DNA from: Pikeienuella piscinae
GTDB taxonomy: Bacteria > Pseudomonadota > Alphaproteobacteria > Rhodobacterales > Rhodobacteraceae
Reading direction: 5' to 3'
Assembly: GCF_011044155.1 (NCBI RefSeq)
Contig: NZ_CP049056.1
Coordinates: 2,480,001-2,544,000, forward strand
DNA: 64,000 bases
Made by a program: the position numbers and the translations under genes
Notes under the pieces: model-generated
Told to the model about the DNA's origin: nothing
Databases searched by the model: none
Seen by the model: the letters and a program-made list of their open reading frames with translations, nothing else
In this document: one piece after another, positions 50,748-62,043 of the stretch
Numbering within the stretch: position 1 is the first letter of the stretch
Layout of the letters: every line of letters starts with the position of its first letter

Positions 50748-52388
50748 ATGAAGACCGGCGGCGAAATTTTGATCGAGTGTCTCCTGGCGGAGGGTGTGGA
50801 ACGTCTCTTCTGCGTGCCCGGAGAGAGTTATCTCGCGGCGCTCGACGCGCTGCATGGCGGCGCCATCGAGGTGATCAACGCCCGTCAGGAGGGCGGCGCG
50901 GCGATGATGGCGGAGGCCGACGGCAAGCTGACCGGGCGGCCCGGCGTCGCCTTCGTCACGCGCGGGCCGGGCGCGACCAACGCCGCTTCGGGCGTGCATG
51001 TCGCCAAGCAGGATTCGACGCCGATGGTGCTGTTCGTCGGCCAGATCGGTCGACGGATGAAGGGGCGGGAGGCGTTTCAGGAGGTCGATTACCGTCAGAC
51101 CTTCGGCGACCTCGCGAAATGGGTCGAGGAGATCGACCACGCCGACCGGATCCCGGAGGTCATCTCCCACGCCTGGCATGTCGCGATGAGCGGCCGCCCC
51201 GGCCCGGTGGTGCTGGCGCTGCCCGAGGACATGTTGAGAGAACAGGCCGAAGCCGCGCCGGCGCCCATGACGCGCGTCGCCGAACCGGCGCCGTCGCCGC
51301 GCGAGGCTGCGCACTTCGCTGCGCTGCTGGCGGAAGCGAAGCGGCCGGTTCTCGCGCTCGGCGGTTCGCGCTGGGACGCGGACGCGGTCGCGGCGGCCCA
51401 GCGCTTCGCGGAGCGCCATGACCTGCCGGTCACGGTGACGTTCCGCCGGCAGGGGCTCTTCGATCATGAGCATCCGAATTACGCCGGCGATCTCGGCATC
51501 GGGCCGAGCCCGAAGCTGCGCGCGCTGGTCGCGGAGAGCGATCTCCTGATCCTGCTCGGCGCGCGGATGTCGGAGATGCCGTCGCAAGGGTTCGAGCTGC
51601 TCTCGATCCCGACGCCGCAGATGAAGCTCGTCCACATCCATCCGGGGGCGGAGGAACTGGGCCGCATCTATGCGCCCACGCTGGCGATCAACGCGACGCC
51701 AGGCGTCTTTCTGGAATCGATGGAAAGCGCCCCTCCGCGCGGCCGGACCGGCGCCGCCGAAGCGGCCCACGCCGCCTATCTCGACTGGTCCGGCCAGCCG
51801 CCCGCCACGCCCGGCGATGCGGAGATGGGGCCGGTGATGTCACATCTTCGCTCTGTCGCTCCGGACGCCGTGATCACCAACGGCGCCGGGAATTACGCGA
51901 CCTGGATTCACCGGTTCTGGCGGTTTCGCCGCTTTGGCGCGCAGCTTGCGCCGATTTCCGGCTCGATGGGCTACGGGCTGCCGGCGGCGGTGGCGGCCAA
52001 GCTCCGCGACCGCGACGCGGAGGTGATCTGCTTCGCCGGCGACGGCTGCTTCCAGATGACCGGACAGGAGTTCGGCACGCTGGCGCAATACGGCCTCGGC
52101 GTGATCGTGATCGTCGTCGACAATTCGATCTACGGCACGATCCGCATGCATCAGGAGCGCGACTATCCGGAACGGATTTCGGCGACCGATCTGGTGAATC
52201 CGGATTTCGCCGCCCTCGCGCGCGCTTATGGCGGCCATGGCGAGACGGTGCTGAAGACCGCGGAATTTCCCGACGCCTTCGCCCGCGCCCGCGCCGCCGG
52301 CAAGCCGGCGATCATCCATATCAAGACCTCCGCCGAGGCGATCACGCCGACGGTGACGCTATCCGGGCTTCGGGCGCGGAGCCGGTGA
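50748..52388 (+). CDS. Thiamine pyrophosphate-dependent enzyme, acetolactate synthase-like
   Basis: A 546-residue protein with the three-domain TPP enzyme layout. The N-terminal PYR domain has FCVPGESYLAALDAL and the catalytic-Glu region NARQEGGAAMMAEADGK. The central domain follows, and the C-terminal PP domain carries GDGCFQMTGQEFGTLAQYG (~427-445) with the TPP/Mg motif ending at DNSIYGTI. It resembles the large subunit of acetolactate synthase but there is no ilvH next to it. Other 2-oxoacid decarboxylases or ligases are possible. Its 3' end overlaps the convergent GT4 gene by 47 bases. Confidence 0.9.
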   Translation: MKTGGEILIECLLAEGVERLFCVPGESYLAALDALHGGAIEVINARQEGGAAMMAEADGKLTGRPGVAFVTRGPGATNAASGVHVAKQDSTPMVLFVGQIGRRMKGREAFQEVDYRQTFGDLAKWVEEIDHADRIPEVISHAWHVAMSGRPGPVVLALPEDMLREQAEAAPAPMTRVAEPAPSPREAAHFAALLAEAKRPVLALGGSRWDADAVAAAQRFAERHDLPVTVTFRRQGLFDHEHPNYAGDLGIGPSPKLRALVAESDLLILLGARMSEMPSQGFELLSIPTPQMKLVHIHPGAEELGRIYAPTLAINATPGVFLESMESAPPRGRTGAAEAAHAAYLDWSGQPPATPGDAEMGPVMSHLRSVAPDAVITNGAGNYATWIHRFWRFRRFGAQLAPISGSMGYGLPAAVAAKLRDRDAEVICFAGDGCFQMTGQEFGTLAQYGLGVIVIVVDNSIYGTIRMHQERDYPERISATDLVNPDFAALARAYGGHGETVLKTAEFPDAFARARAAGKPAIIHIKTSAEAITPTVTLSGLRARSR

Positions 52389-53610
52389 TGCTGTCGAGAA
52401 GGCGCATCACCTCGGCCGCCTGATCGTCATAGCTGATGATTTCCGCCGCGATCCGGGCGCGCCCCTCCTCGCTCGGGTCCGGAACGCCGTCATCGACCAG
52501 TCGCCGCACGGCGCGGCGAAGCATCCTGGCGGAGCCGAAACCCGGCAGGATCGTCGCCGTGTCGCCGTCGATCAGGTGTTCGACCGGGGCGCCGCAATCG
52601 GTGGCGAGGACATGCACCCCGCGCTGCGCCGCCTCGCGGCTGGTGAGGCCGAAGGTCTCCTTCCAGGTCGAGAGGAAGAGAAGGACGTCGAGCCCGGCGA
52701 AAAATTCGTCGATGGTCTCGCGCGTATAACCGGGAACGATGGTCACATGCCGCGCGAGCGGTCCGAACTTGTACTGCTCCCACCAACTCGCGCTGATATG
52801 CGTCGCGGCGTCGACGACGACCAGTTCGACCTTTTCCGGATCCAGCGCCTTGAACGCGCGCTCAATCATCGCCCAGCCCTTCAGCGGCCCCGGCCCGCCG
52901 ATATAGCCGAAGCGCAATCGCCGCGACGGCTTCGCCACGCGCTTCGCGGGGTAATCCGGGCCGGGCGCGGTGACGCCGTTCGGCAGGACCAGGCCGGTCG
53001 CTTCGGGCGCTCCGTTGCGCTCATATTGCGCGCGGGCGGTGCGGCTCGGATAGGTGACGACCGCCGGTTTTCGCAATGTGGCCAGCGATTTTTCCCAGCG
53101 CGCGTCGAGCGTCTTCGCGTCATGCACGCAGGATGCGCAGACCTTCCTGTCGATCACCTCCTGACCGCAATAGCGGCCGAGATGATTGAGCATGAAGATC
53201 TTCTCACAGAGCCACCAGTAATCATGCGTGGTCAGGATGGTCGGCGCGCCGGCCTCGTCAAGAGCGTCGATCAGACCCGCGCCGAGTCCTTGCACGCAAT
53301 GAACATGCGCCGCGTCTGGCTTCAACTCATCGATCAGGCGACGGATCGCGGCCGTCATCGCGGGGTTATCGAAGTCGACATAGGGGACGCGCATGCCCCC
53401 GAGATTAATCGTGTAGTGATCTATCCCCCCAGGCAAGCGGGTGCGGATCACCGTCGGCATCTGCTGATCGCCATAGGCGGAGAAGGAAAGCGCCGTGACG
53501 CGCCATTCGCCGCTCGCGGCGACCCTTCGCGCCAGTTCCTCCGCCACAATCGTGGCGCCCCCGAAAGACCGCGGCGCGAACCAGACATTGCAGACGAGAA
53601 GATGTTTCAT
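52342..53610 (-). CDS. Glycosyltransferase family 4 protein
   Basis: A 422-residue GT-B glycosyltransferase. The N-terminal domain has SFGGATIVAEELARR (~15-29) and HVHCVQGLGAGLIDAL. The C-terminal GT4 domain has GYIGGPGPLKGW (~235-246) and the E-x7-E-like ETFGLTSREAAQRGVHVLAT (~320-339). A middle C-x2-C pair (VCASCVHDAK) with an earlier Cys is typical of a subset of GT4 proteins. It probably builds a surface polysaccharide. ATGA overlap with the upstream unknown gene. Confidence 0.9.
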   Translation of the reverse strand: MKHLLVCNVWFAPRSFGGATIVAEELARRVAASGEWRVTALSFSAYGDQQMPTVIRTRLPGGIDHYTINLGGMRVPYVDFDNPAMTAAIRRLIDELKPDAAHVHCVQGLGAGLIDALDEAGAPTILTTHDYWWLCEKIFMLNHLGRYCGQEVIDRKVCASCVHDAKTLDARWEKSLATLRKPAVVTYPSRTARAQYERNGAPEATGLVLPNGVTAPGPDYPAKRVAKPSRRLRFGYIGGPGPLKGWAMIERAFKALDPEKVELVVVDAATHISASWWEQYKFGPLARHVTIVPGYTRETIDEFFAGLDVLLFLSTWKETFGLTSREAAQRGVHVLATDCGAPVEHLIDGDTATILPGFGSARMLRRAVRRLVDDGVPDPSEEGRARIAAEIISYDDQAAEVMRLLDSITGSAPEARIASPSA

Positions 53611-54122
53611 GCGGCCCGTATCGGCTCATTGGCGAGTTGACGCAAAGCCGAGCGAAGCGGTTCGGACAACTCGGCGGTCTCGATGAACGCCAGGCGCGCG
53701 GCCTTCGCGCGCTCGGGGTCCGTCGCGGCCTGCGGCAAGCCGAGGCGCGCCGCCTCAAGACTGAGCGCCGGGAAGGCCGGATCGTCCACGAGGTCGAGAA
53801 AGGTGACGCCGCCGGCGGTCTGCAAGGCGGAAACGATCGAGAGCGGCGCGTAAGTCAGCGACCGCGTCACCGTCAGGCGCGCGCCGGTTCCGGGCGGCGC
53901 GCGAAAAACGCCGCCGGCCAGCGCGGCCTCCCAACTGCGGGTCAGGCCGCGCAGACCGAGCGTGTCCGGCCCTTCGTCCGCGGCGCGGCCGGCGCGCCGT
54001 TTCGCCGCCTCGCGCCGCAGGATCCACGGAATGTCGCCCGGACGCGAAAGCGCGGCGCCCAGGAAATAGGCGATATCCTCCATTTTCGGGGGTTTTCGCG
54101 CGAGGTCGACAATGAATGACAT
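53607..54122 (-). CDS. Unknown protein, translationally coupled to the GT4 gene
   Basis: A 171-residue protein I do not recognise. It starts MSFIVDLARKPPKMEDIAYF and contains GVFRAPPGTGARLTVTRSL and GGVTFLDLVDDPAFPALSLE. It is mostly hydrophilic, with no TM helix or signal. The start at 54122 lacks a strong ribosome site. Its stop overlaps the GT4 ATG, so it probably belongs to the same polysaccharide pathway. It is divergent from the COG5610-type gene with 96 bases between starts. Confidence 0.7.
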   Translation of the reverse strand: MSFIVDLARKPPKMEDIAYFLGAALSRPGDIPWILRREAAKRRAGRAADEGPDTLGLRGLTRSWEAALAGGVFRAPPGTGARLTVTRSLTYAPLSIVSALQTAGGVTFLDLVDDPAFPALSLEAARLGLPQAATDPERAKAARLAFIETAELSEPLRSALRQLANEPIRAA

Positions 54123-54218
54123 GATGTGCGAGGTAGCAGCAAGAACGGGTTGCGGCAAGCAATCGACTCGACCCGGCGAGGCCAGGTCGTCGGGCGCGCG
54201 ACGGGGCGGCGGGTGATT

Positions 54219-56324
54219 ATGATCGAAAGCTTCATTGCCTTCTTCGAGGCGCGAATCCTGCCATGGGAGACCGCCCGGCGCGGCCGGCGCCACGCTGCGG
54301 GGCTCACGCCGGACGACGGTGGCGCGATCACCACGCTCGCTGCGGTCGCCGAGCGCTTGGGCGGCGCGAAGGTGGTCAGCTTCGATCTCTTCGATACGCT
54401 CCTTCTCAGGCGCGGCCTTTCGCCCGAGGCGACGCACCGAAAGACCGCGGGGATGGCGCGGCTGATCGGCGGCGCTGCTGCGGGCGAGGCGATTTTCGCC
54501 GCGCGCCACCAGCTTTCCGGCCTGATGAAGGCGCGGATGATCGCCGAGGGAAGCGGCGACGAGCCGCCATTGATCTCTATCTTCCGGGAAGCGTTGACCG
54601 GCGCCGGGTTTCGCGGCGACGCGGCGGCGGCCGCCGCGCGGCTCGTCGCCTTCGAGGCGGAGAGCGAGGCGCAGGGCATTGTCGCGGCGCCGGGGGTGGC
54701 GAAGCTGCTCCGCGGGTTGAGGGCGAACCGGCTGAAGGTGATCGCCGTCACCGATATGTATTTCCATCGGCCCGAAATCGAACTGATCCTGACGCGCGCC
54801 GGGCTCCGCGACCTCTTCGACGAGGTTTTCGTCTCCGCCGATCTCGGCTGGACGAAACGCGGCGGAAAAATATTTCCGCTGGTCGCCGGGCGGCTCGGCG
54901 TCGCGCCGGAGGATATCCTACATGTCGGCGACCGGCCCGATAGCGACGTCGCTCCGGCGCGCGCCGCCGGCTGGCGCGCGTTGCACTATCTGGATCGCGC
55001 CGGCGTCGCCGATACGACGGCGGCGCACCTCGCCGAAAGTTACGTCCCCTCACCCGGCCTGCGTCGCCGGCGCCTCGCCGCAGCTTACGATATCGCGGCC
55101 GACGGCCCGCTTGGCGCACCGGAGCGCATAGTCGACCAGTTGGTCGGCCCGGCGGTGGGCCTGCTGGCGCTCCGCGCGCTGACATTCGCTCAGCGGCGCG
55201 GCGCGGCGCGGCTCTATCATCTCACCCGCGACGCTTCGATCATCGGCGAGATCGCGGAAGCGGCGCTGGCGCGCCATCCGCATCTGGCGGAGGACGGGCT
55301 ACGAATTGTCGAGCTGGCGATCAATCGCGCGCTCGGCGCCCGCCTTCAGGTCCGGCGCGCCGCGGATCTCTGGCGGCTTGGCCCGCTGACCAGCTATATC
55401 GCCAAGGAGCCGTTCTCGGTGGCGGCGCTGGCGCGGGCGTTCGACCTGCCTGAGTCCGCGTTCACCGGGCGCCTCCGCGGCGCTTCCGGCCCGGAACTTC
55501 AGCAGGCGTTTCGGGACGGCGTGGATACGGAGCCGCTTCTCCAGGCGCTCGACGCCGGGCGAAACGTCGTCGAAACCTATCTGGAGGCGCAGGGTCTGCT
55601 CGCCGCCGCGCCCTCGGTCGCCGTCGATATCGGCTATTCCGGCACCTTCGCCGTGCAACTCGCGCCGCTGCTTTTCGATCGCCCGGCGCCGGGCCGGAGC
55701 ATCGATTTTCTGTTCCTGATGACGAGCCGGTATTTCAACGGCAACACCCGGCGCGTTCATCCCGAGACGCGGATACACCCGGGCCTCGTGCTCGATCATC
55801 GTCGCCGCTCTTCGCGCTGGGCGACGTGGAACTTTTCCTGGATCGAGCCCTTTCTGGTCGATCCGGAGCGCGGCCGTCTCCTCGGTTACGAGGCGGGCGA
55901 GCCGGTCTTCGCGCCGAGCCCTCATGACGACGCGACGCGGGCCGCGCTGCTGAAGCTGCGCGCGCGAATCCGCGCGCGCGCGCTCAGGTTCATCGACGAT
56001 TTCCATGGCGCACCGGGCGATCTGGAAGAGGTCGCGGCGCTGCTCCAGCGCCGTTTCTCCCGGTTCGCCGGCCGGCCCCGGCGGGCGGAGATGCGCGCGC
56101 TCCGCGCCCTCGCCCATCAGACCGGACAGGTCGAGATCGCGCTTCGCGACCCGACGCGGCGGGTGAACCCGCTGCGGCTTCTCAGCGAGTTGCAGGACAT
56201 GAAGATGAGCGACAACTGGACGCAGGGCAGCCTGACGCGATCCGGGCTCGGCTTCGTCAACGCGGTGATGGCCGACCGGCCGGAGCGCGACCGGCGCGCC
56301 GACACCCGCGCGATGTGGGATTGA
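54219..56324 (+). CDS. Large HAD-superfamily protein (COG5610-like) of a polysaccharide locus
   Basis: A 701-residue protein. Residues ~50-270 are a HAD hydrolase: VVSFDLFDTLLLRR (Asp56), the motif II Thr in VIAVTDMYFHR, Lys in GWTKRGGKIFP and ILHVGDRPDSDV. The following ~430 residues (LTRDASIIGEIAE, VAVDIGYSGTFAVQLAPLLF, NFSWIEPFLVDP) resemble the second half of COG5610 proteins found in polysaccharide clusters, with no established function. The ATG at 54219 is chosen; earlier in-frame codons are not family-like. Sulfotransferase gene follows after 32 bases. Confidence 0.8.
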   Translation: MIESFIAFFEARILPWETARRGRRHAAGLTPDDGGAITTLAAVAERLGGAKVVSFDLFDTLLLRRGLSPEATHRKTAGMARLIGGAAAGEAIFAARHQLSGLMKARMIAEGSGDEPPLISIFREALTGAGFRGDAAAAAARLVAFEAESEAQGIVAAPGVAKLLRGLRANRLKVIAVTDMYFHRPEIELILTRAGLRDLFDEVFVSADLGWTKRGGKIFPLVAGRLGVAPEDILHVGDRPDSDVAPARAAGWRALHYLDRAGVADTTAAHLAESYVPSPGLRRRRLAAAYDIAADGPLGAPERIVDQLVGPAVGLLALRALTFAQRRGAARLYHLTRDASIIGEIAEAALARHPHLAEDGLRIVELAINRALGARLQVRRAADLWRLGPLTSYIAKEPFSVAALARAFDLPESAFTGRLRGASGPELQQAFRDGVDTEPLLQALDAGRNVVETYLEAQGLLAAAPSVAVDIGYSGTFAVQLAPLLFDRPAPGRSIDFLFLMTSRYFNGNTRRVHPETRIHPGLVLDHRRRSSRWATWNFSWIEPFLVDPERGRLLGYEAGEPVFAPSPHDDATRAALLKLRARIRARALRFIDDFHGAPGDLEEVAALLQRRFSRFAGRPRRAEMRALRALAHQTGQVEIALRDPTRRVNPLRLLSELQDMKMSDNWTQGSLTRSGLGFVNAVMADRPERDRRADTRAMWD

Positions 56325-56356
56325 TCGGCGCCGGACCGGCCGAATAGAAGGGCGAC

Positions 56357-57259
56357 ATGAAAAAACTATTCCTCTGCGTCGGGGCGGCGAAGACCGGGAC
56401 GACCTGGCTCTACAGCACGATCCGAAAGAATCCGGATCTCTGGTTCACGCCGGAGAAGGAGCTGAATTACTTCTTTTCCGTCCACGGCCGCTTCGACCGG
56501 CTGACGCAGACGATAAGGGACAAGAAGCTGGAGCGGGTCCGCGAATGGGCCGAAGGCCCCGGAAGCGAGGCCGCGCAGCGCGAGACGCGGCTGGACTGGT
56601 ACCGGCGCTACGCCGCCGGCCCGATCTCGGACGCGTGGTATCGCGATCTTTTCGCGGGCGCGCCGGAGGACGCCTGGGCCTGCGACTTCAGCCCCTCGAC
56701 ATCGCTCTTGCCGGATGCGGGATGGGAGGCGGTGATGCGCTTCGCGCCGGAGATCCGCATCGTCTACGTCCTGCGCGAACCCGAGGCGCGGCTCTGGTCC
56801 CACGCCAAGTTTCACGCCGCCTATATCGGCAAACTCGACGAATTCCAGAACATGTCCCTCGCCGAAATGGAGCGGTTCATCAATCGCTACAGCCTGACGG
56901 AGGACGGCGATTACGGCAGCCATCTCAGCCGCATCTATGCGCGCGCGCCGCGCGAGAACGTTCTTCTCATCAAATACGACAGGATCGCGAAGAACCCGCG
57001 CGAGGTGCTGCTGGAGGTGGAGGAGCACCTGGGAGTCCGGCGCACCCCGATCCGGTTGCAGCGGCTGGCCGAGCGGGTCAACGTCTCCGAGGACGTGAAG
57101 CGCCCGAAAGGGTTCGGCGAAGCCTATCGCCAGCAGTTCGCGCGCGAGATGGACTCTCTCGTCGAGCAGGGCGTCGAGTTCGCGCGCCCCTGGGCCGAAC
57201 TTCACTCTCGCCGACCGATCGCCCGGCTTCGACGGGCGGCGCGCCGCCTCCGCATCTGA
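56357..57259 (+). CDS. Sulfotransferase family protein
   Basis: A 300-residue P-loop sulfotransferase. The PAPS 5'-phosphosulfate loop is GAAKTGTTWLYSTIRKN (9-25) and the 3'-phosphate segment is IVYVLREPEARLWSHAKFH (~134-152). It would transfer sulfate from PAPS to a sugar or other hydroxyl acceptor. Together with the GT4 and COG5610-like genes it points to a sulfated surface glycan. Good ribosome site (AGAAGGG). Confidence 0.9.
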   Translation: MKKLFLCVGAAKTGTTWLYSTIRKNPDLWFTPEKELNYFFSVHGRFDRLTQTIRDKKLERVREWAEGPGSEAAQRETRLDWYRRYAAGPISDAWYRDLFAGAPEDAWACDFSPSTSLLPDAGWEAVMRFAPEIRIVYVLREPEARLWSHAKFHAAYIGKLDEFQNMSLAEMERFINRYSLTEDGDYGSHLSRIYARAPRENVLLIKYDRIAKNPREVLLEVEEHLGVRRTPIRLQRLAERVNVSEDVKRPKGFGEAYRQQFAREMDSLVEQGVEFARPWAELHSRRPIARLRRAARRLRI

Positions 57260-57263
57260 CGCG

Positions 57264-57289
57264 GCGCTGGCCGGTCAGCCGGCCAGCGC
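57264..57289. terminator. Bidirectional hairpin between sulfotransferase and ribokinase genes
   Basis: GCGCTGGCCGG (57264-57274) and CCGGCCAGCGC (57279-57289) form a perfect 11-base stem with a TCAG loop that includes the ribokinase stop codon. It lies between convergent genes. No T-run, so termination efficiency is uncertain. Confidence 0.45.
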
Positions 57290-58180
57290 GCCGTCGATCT
57301 CCGCCCGGTCCGGCATACCGGACGCGGCCCCGTCGCGAGTGACGCTGATCGCGGCGGCCGCGGCGGCGAATTCCAGCGCCACGTCCAGCGGCGCGCCTTC
57401 GGCCAGCCGCGCCGCCAGCGCGCCGCAGAAACAGTCGCCGGCGCCGGTCGTGTCCCGCGCCTCGGCCGGTCGCGCCGGCACGCGAAGCCGCCCCGCCTCC
57501 GCCAGCGCCAGCGCGCCGCGGGCGCCGAGCGTGACGATCAGCGTCTGGCCGGGGCGGCGAAGCCCGCGCGCGGCGCGTTCGATCTCATCCTCATCCGCCG
57601 GATCGGCCGGCTCCGCGCCGGCGTAGCGCGCGAGTTCCGTCTCGTTCACGATCAGGATGTCGGTGAGCGCGAAGAGATCCTCCGGCGGATCGACCGCCGG
57701 CGCGGCGTTCAGCACGGTCCGGGCGCCGGCGGCCTTATGCGCGCGGAACGCATCCCGCACCAGTTCGGGCGGCAGTTCGAGCTGAGCCAGCAGGAGCGCG
57801 CCGGCGCATGACGGCCCGGCCGCCGCCATGCGCCCGTTCGCGCCGGGGCTGACGACGATCGTATTCTCGCCCTGCGCATCAACGGTGATCAGCGCCGCAC
57901 CCGAGGCGCCGGCCAGGGTCGCGACGCCCGTCATGTCGACTCCGTAGCCCTCCAACGCCGCGACGGGGTCGAGACCGAAACTCTCGGTCCCGACCGCGCC
58001 CCGCATTGCGACCGTCGCCCCGGCCCGCGCGGCGGCGACCGCCTGATTGGCGCCTTTGCCGCCGAGCCGAACCGAAAGCTCGCCCCCCGCCACGGTCTCA
58101 CCCGCGCGCGGCAGGGCGTTGACGCGCGCGCCGATATCGACATTGATCGACCCAAGCACCACCACGTTTTCCGGCTTCAT
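57275..58180 (-). CDS. rbsK: Ribokinase
   Basis: A 301-residue PfkB-family sugar kinase with ribokinase features: LGSINVDIGARVNALPRAGE (9-28), RLGGKGANQAVAAARAGA (~38-55) and the catalytic DTTGAGDCFCGAL (~243-255). It phosphorylates ribose to ribose 5-phosphate. It is divergent from a BMP-type nucleoside importer, so the two may handle ribose released from imported nucleosides. GAGGAG precedes the ATG. Confidence 0.93.
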   Translation of the reverse strand: MKPENVVVLGSINVDIGARVNALPRAGETVAGGELSVRLGGKGANQAVAAARAGATVAMRGAVGTESFGLDPVAALEGYGVDMTGVATLAGASGAALITVDAQGENTIVVSPGANGRMAAAGPSCAGALLLAQLELPPELVRDAFRAHKAAGARTVLNAAPAVDPPEDLFALTDILIVNETELARYAGAEPADPADEDEIERAARGLRRPGQTLIVTLGARGALALAEAGRLRVPARPAEARDTTGAGDCFCGALAARLAEGAPLDVALEFAAAAAAISVTRDGAASGMPDRAEIDGALAG

Positions 58181-58343
58181 GCGCCGCTCCTCCGCTCGAC
58201 GGAGGCCGAGCTTATCCGCTTTGATCAGGGGAATGAAACGCTCTCGCGATCCGGGGCGCGGCGGAATTGACTGCCCGGTCGAATCTCCGGATGCTGCGTC
58301 GATGTTATCGCGCCCGCAGCGGGCGCCGACAGGGAGACAAGAG

Positions 58344-59348
58344 ATGAATCTCGTGAAGCTCGCCGCCGCCGCGCTGGTCGCCGCGGGGGGCGCGACCGCA
58401 GCCCTCGCGGCCGATATCAAGCCCGCCGTCGTCTATGACATGGGCGGCAAATTCGACAAGTCCTTCAACGAGGGCGTCTATACCGGCGTCAAGAAATTCA
58501 CCAACGAGACCGGCGTCGCGGTGATGGAGTTCGAGGTCACGTCGGAGACCCAGCGCGAGCAGGCGCTGCGCCGGATGGCAGAACGCGGCGCGACGATCAT
58601 TCTCGGCGTCGGCTTCGCGCAGGCCGACGCCATCGCCAAGGTCGCCGCCGAGTTTCCGGATACGGAATTCGCCATCATCGACGTCACCTGGCTCGACGCG
58701 CCGAATATCCGTCAGTACGGCTTCAAGGAGAACGAGGGCAGCTACCTGATGGGCGTCGCCGCCGCGATGGCCTCGAAGACCGGCAAGGTCGGCTTCGTCG
58801 GCGGCATGGACATCCCGCTGATCCGGCATTTCGCCTGCGGTTACGTGCAGGGCGTGAAGGCGACGAAGCCCGGTGACGAGGTGTTCCAGAACATGACCGG
58901 CTCCACCCCCGCCGCCTGGAACGATCCGGCCAAGGGCGCGGAACTGGCCCAGAGCCAGATGGACCGCGGCGCCGACGTGATCTATCACGCCGCCGGCGGC
59001 ACCGGCGTCGGGGTGATCCGCGCGGCGGCGGACGCCGGCAAACTCGCCATCGGCGTCGATTCCAACCAGAACGGCATGGCGCCAGGCCATGTGCTGACCT
59101 CGATGCTGAAACGGGTCGACGTCGCCGCCTACGAGACCTTCAAGGACGCCGCCGCGGGCGAATTCGAGACTGGCGTCCGGGTTCTCGGAGCGGCCGAAGG
59201 CGGCGTCGATTGGGCGCTCGACGACAACAACGCCGAACTCATCACCCCGGAGATCAAGGCGGCCATAGAGGAGGCGAAGGCGAAGATCATTTCCGGCGAG
59301 ATCAAGGTCGCCAGCTATTACGACACCGAAAGCTGCCCGGTGAACTGA
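58344..59348 (+). CDS. BMP-family ABC transporter substrate-binding protein
   Basis: A 334-residue periplasmic binding protein of the BMP/PnrA family, known for binding purine nucleosides. The signal peptide is MNLVKLAAAALVAAGGATAA with cleavage near ALA-A; no lipobox. The mature part has YDMGGKFDKSFNEGVYTGVK and GVDSNQNGMAPGHVLTSMLK, typical of the family. The three following genes complete the importer. GGGAG lies eight bases before the ATG. Confidence 0.94.
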   Translation: MNLVKLAAAALVAAGGATAALAADIKPAVVYDMGGKFDKSFNEGVYTGVKKFTNETGVAVMEFEVTSETQREQALRRMAERGATIILGVGFAQADAIAKVAAEFPDTEFAIIDVTWLDAPNIRQYGFKENEGSYLMGVAAAMASKTGKVGFVGGMDIPLIRHFACGYVQGVKATKPGDEVFQNMTGSTPAAWNDPAKGAELAQSQMDRGADVIYHAAGGTGVGVIRAAADAGKLAIGVDSNQNGMAPGHVLTSMLKRVDVAAYETFKDAAAGEFETGVRVLGAAEGGVDWALDDNNAELITPEIKAAIEEAKAKIISGEIKVASYYDTESCPVN

Positions 59349-59350
59349 TC

Positions 59351-60930
<1,580 letters not shown>

Positions 60931-60934
<4 letters not shown>

Positions 60935-62043
60935 ACCACCCGCCGCTGCCGGCCTGGGCCGATCTGGGCCTTCTGCCGCTCCTCAACATCCTCGCCGCGT
61001 TCGTCGTCTCCGGGTTGATTATAGCGGCCATCGGCGAGAACCCGCTCAACGCGCTGGTGGTGATGATGAAGGGGGCCTTCGTCTACAAGGGCGGGCTCGG
61101 CTACACGCTCTATTACACCACGAACTTCATCTTCACCGGGCTCGCGGTCGCCGTCGCCTTCCACGCCGCGATGTTCAATATCGGCGGCGAGGGGCAGGCC
61201 TATATCGGCGGGCTCGGGGCAGGGTTGGCGGTCCTGGTCGCCGACCAGTTCCTGCCGGGGATTCTGCTCATCCCCTTCGCGGTGATCTTTTCGGCGCTGT
61301 TCGGCGCGGCCTGGGCCTTCATCCCCGGCTGGCTGCAGGCGACGCGCGGCAGCCATATCGTCATCACCACGATCATGTTCAACTTCATCGCCGCCTCGCT
61401 GATGGTCTCGCTGCTCGCCGGGCCGCTGATGCGCTCCGGGCAGGGCGCGCCCGAGACCCGGCCCTTCGCCGAGGCGGCGAAGATGCCTTATGTCCACGAC
61501 ATGCTGGCGGCGGTCGGGATCGAGACCGCGCGCTCGCCGCTGAACGCCTCGCTGTTGATCGCGCTTGGCGCCGCCGTGCTGGTCTGGTTCGTGGTCTGGC
61601 GCACCCGGTTCGGCTACGCGCTACGCGCCATGGGGGCGAGCCCCGGGGCGGCGGAATACGCCGGCATGAACACGGTGCGGATCACCGTGCTCACGCTGCT
61701 CTTGTCTGGCGGGCTGGCCGGGCTGATGGCCTCCAACGCGGTTCTGGGCGAGCCGCACAAACTCGTCCTCAACTTCACCGGCGGCTATGGCTTCACCGGG
61801 ATCGCGGTGGCGCTGATGGGGCGCAATCATCCAGTCGGCGTGGTCCTCGCGGCGCTCCTCTTCGGCGCGTTGACCCAGGGCGGCACCGAGCTCGACTTCG
61901 AATTCCAGACCATCACCCGCGAGACCGTGCAGGTGGTGCAGGGGCTGATCATCCTCTTCTCCGGGGCGCTGGCCTATCTCTTCGCGCCGGCGGTGGCGCG
62001 GGCGCTCGCGCTCATAGCCGCGCGGCGGGGGGCTGCGGCGTGA
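60931..62043 (+). CDS. Nucleoside-type ABC transporter permease 1
   Basis: A 370-residue membrane protein of the BPD_transp_2 family with about ten helices. It carries AAMFNIGGEGQAYIGGLGAG (~74-93) and RTRFGYALRAMGASPGAAEY (~225-244), the cytoplasmic coupling loop. Partner of the ATPase upstream and the second permease downstream, with overlaps of four bases on both sides. Confidence 0.93.
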
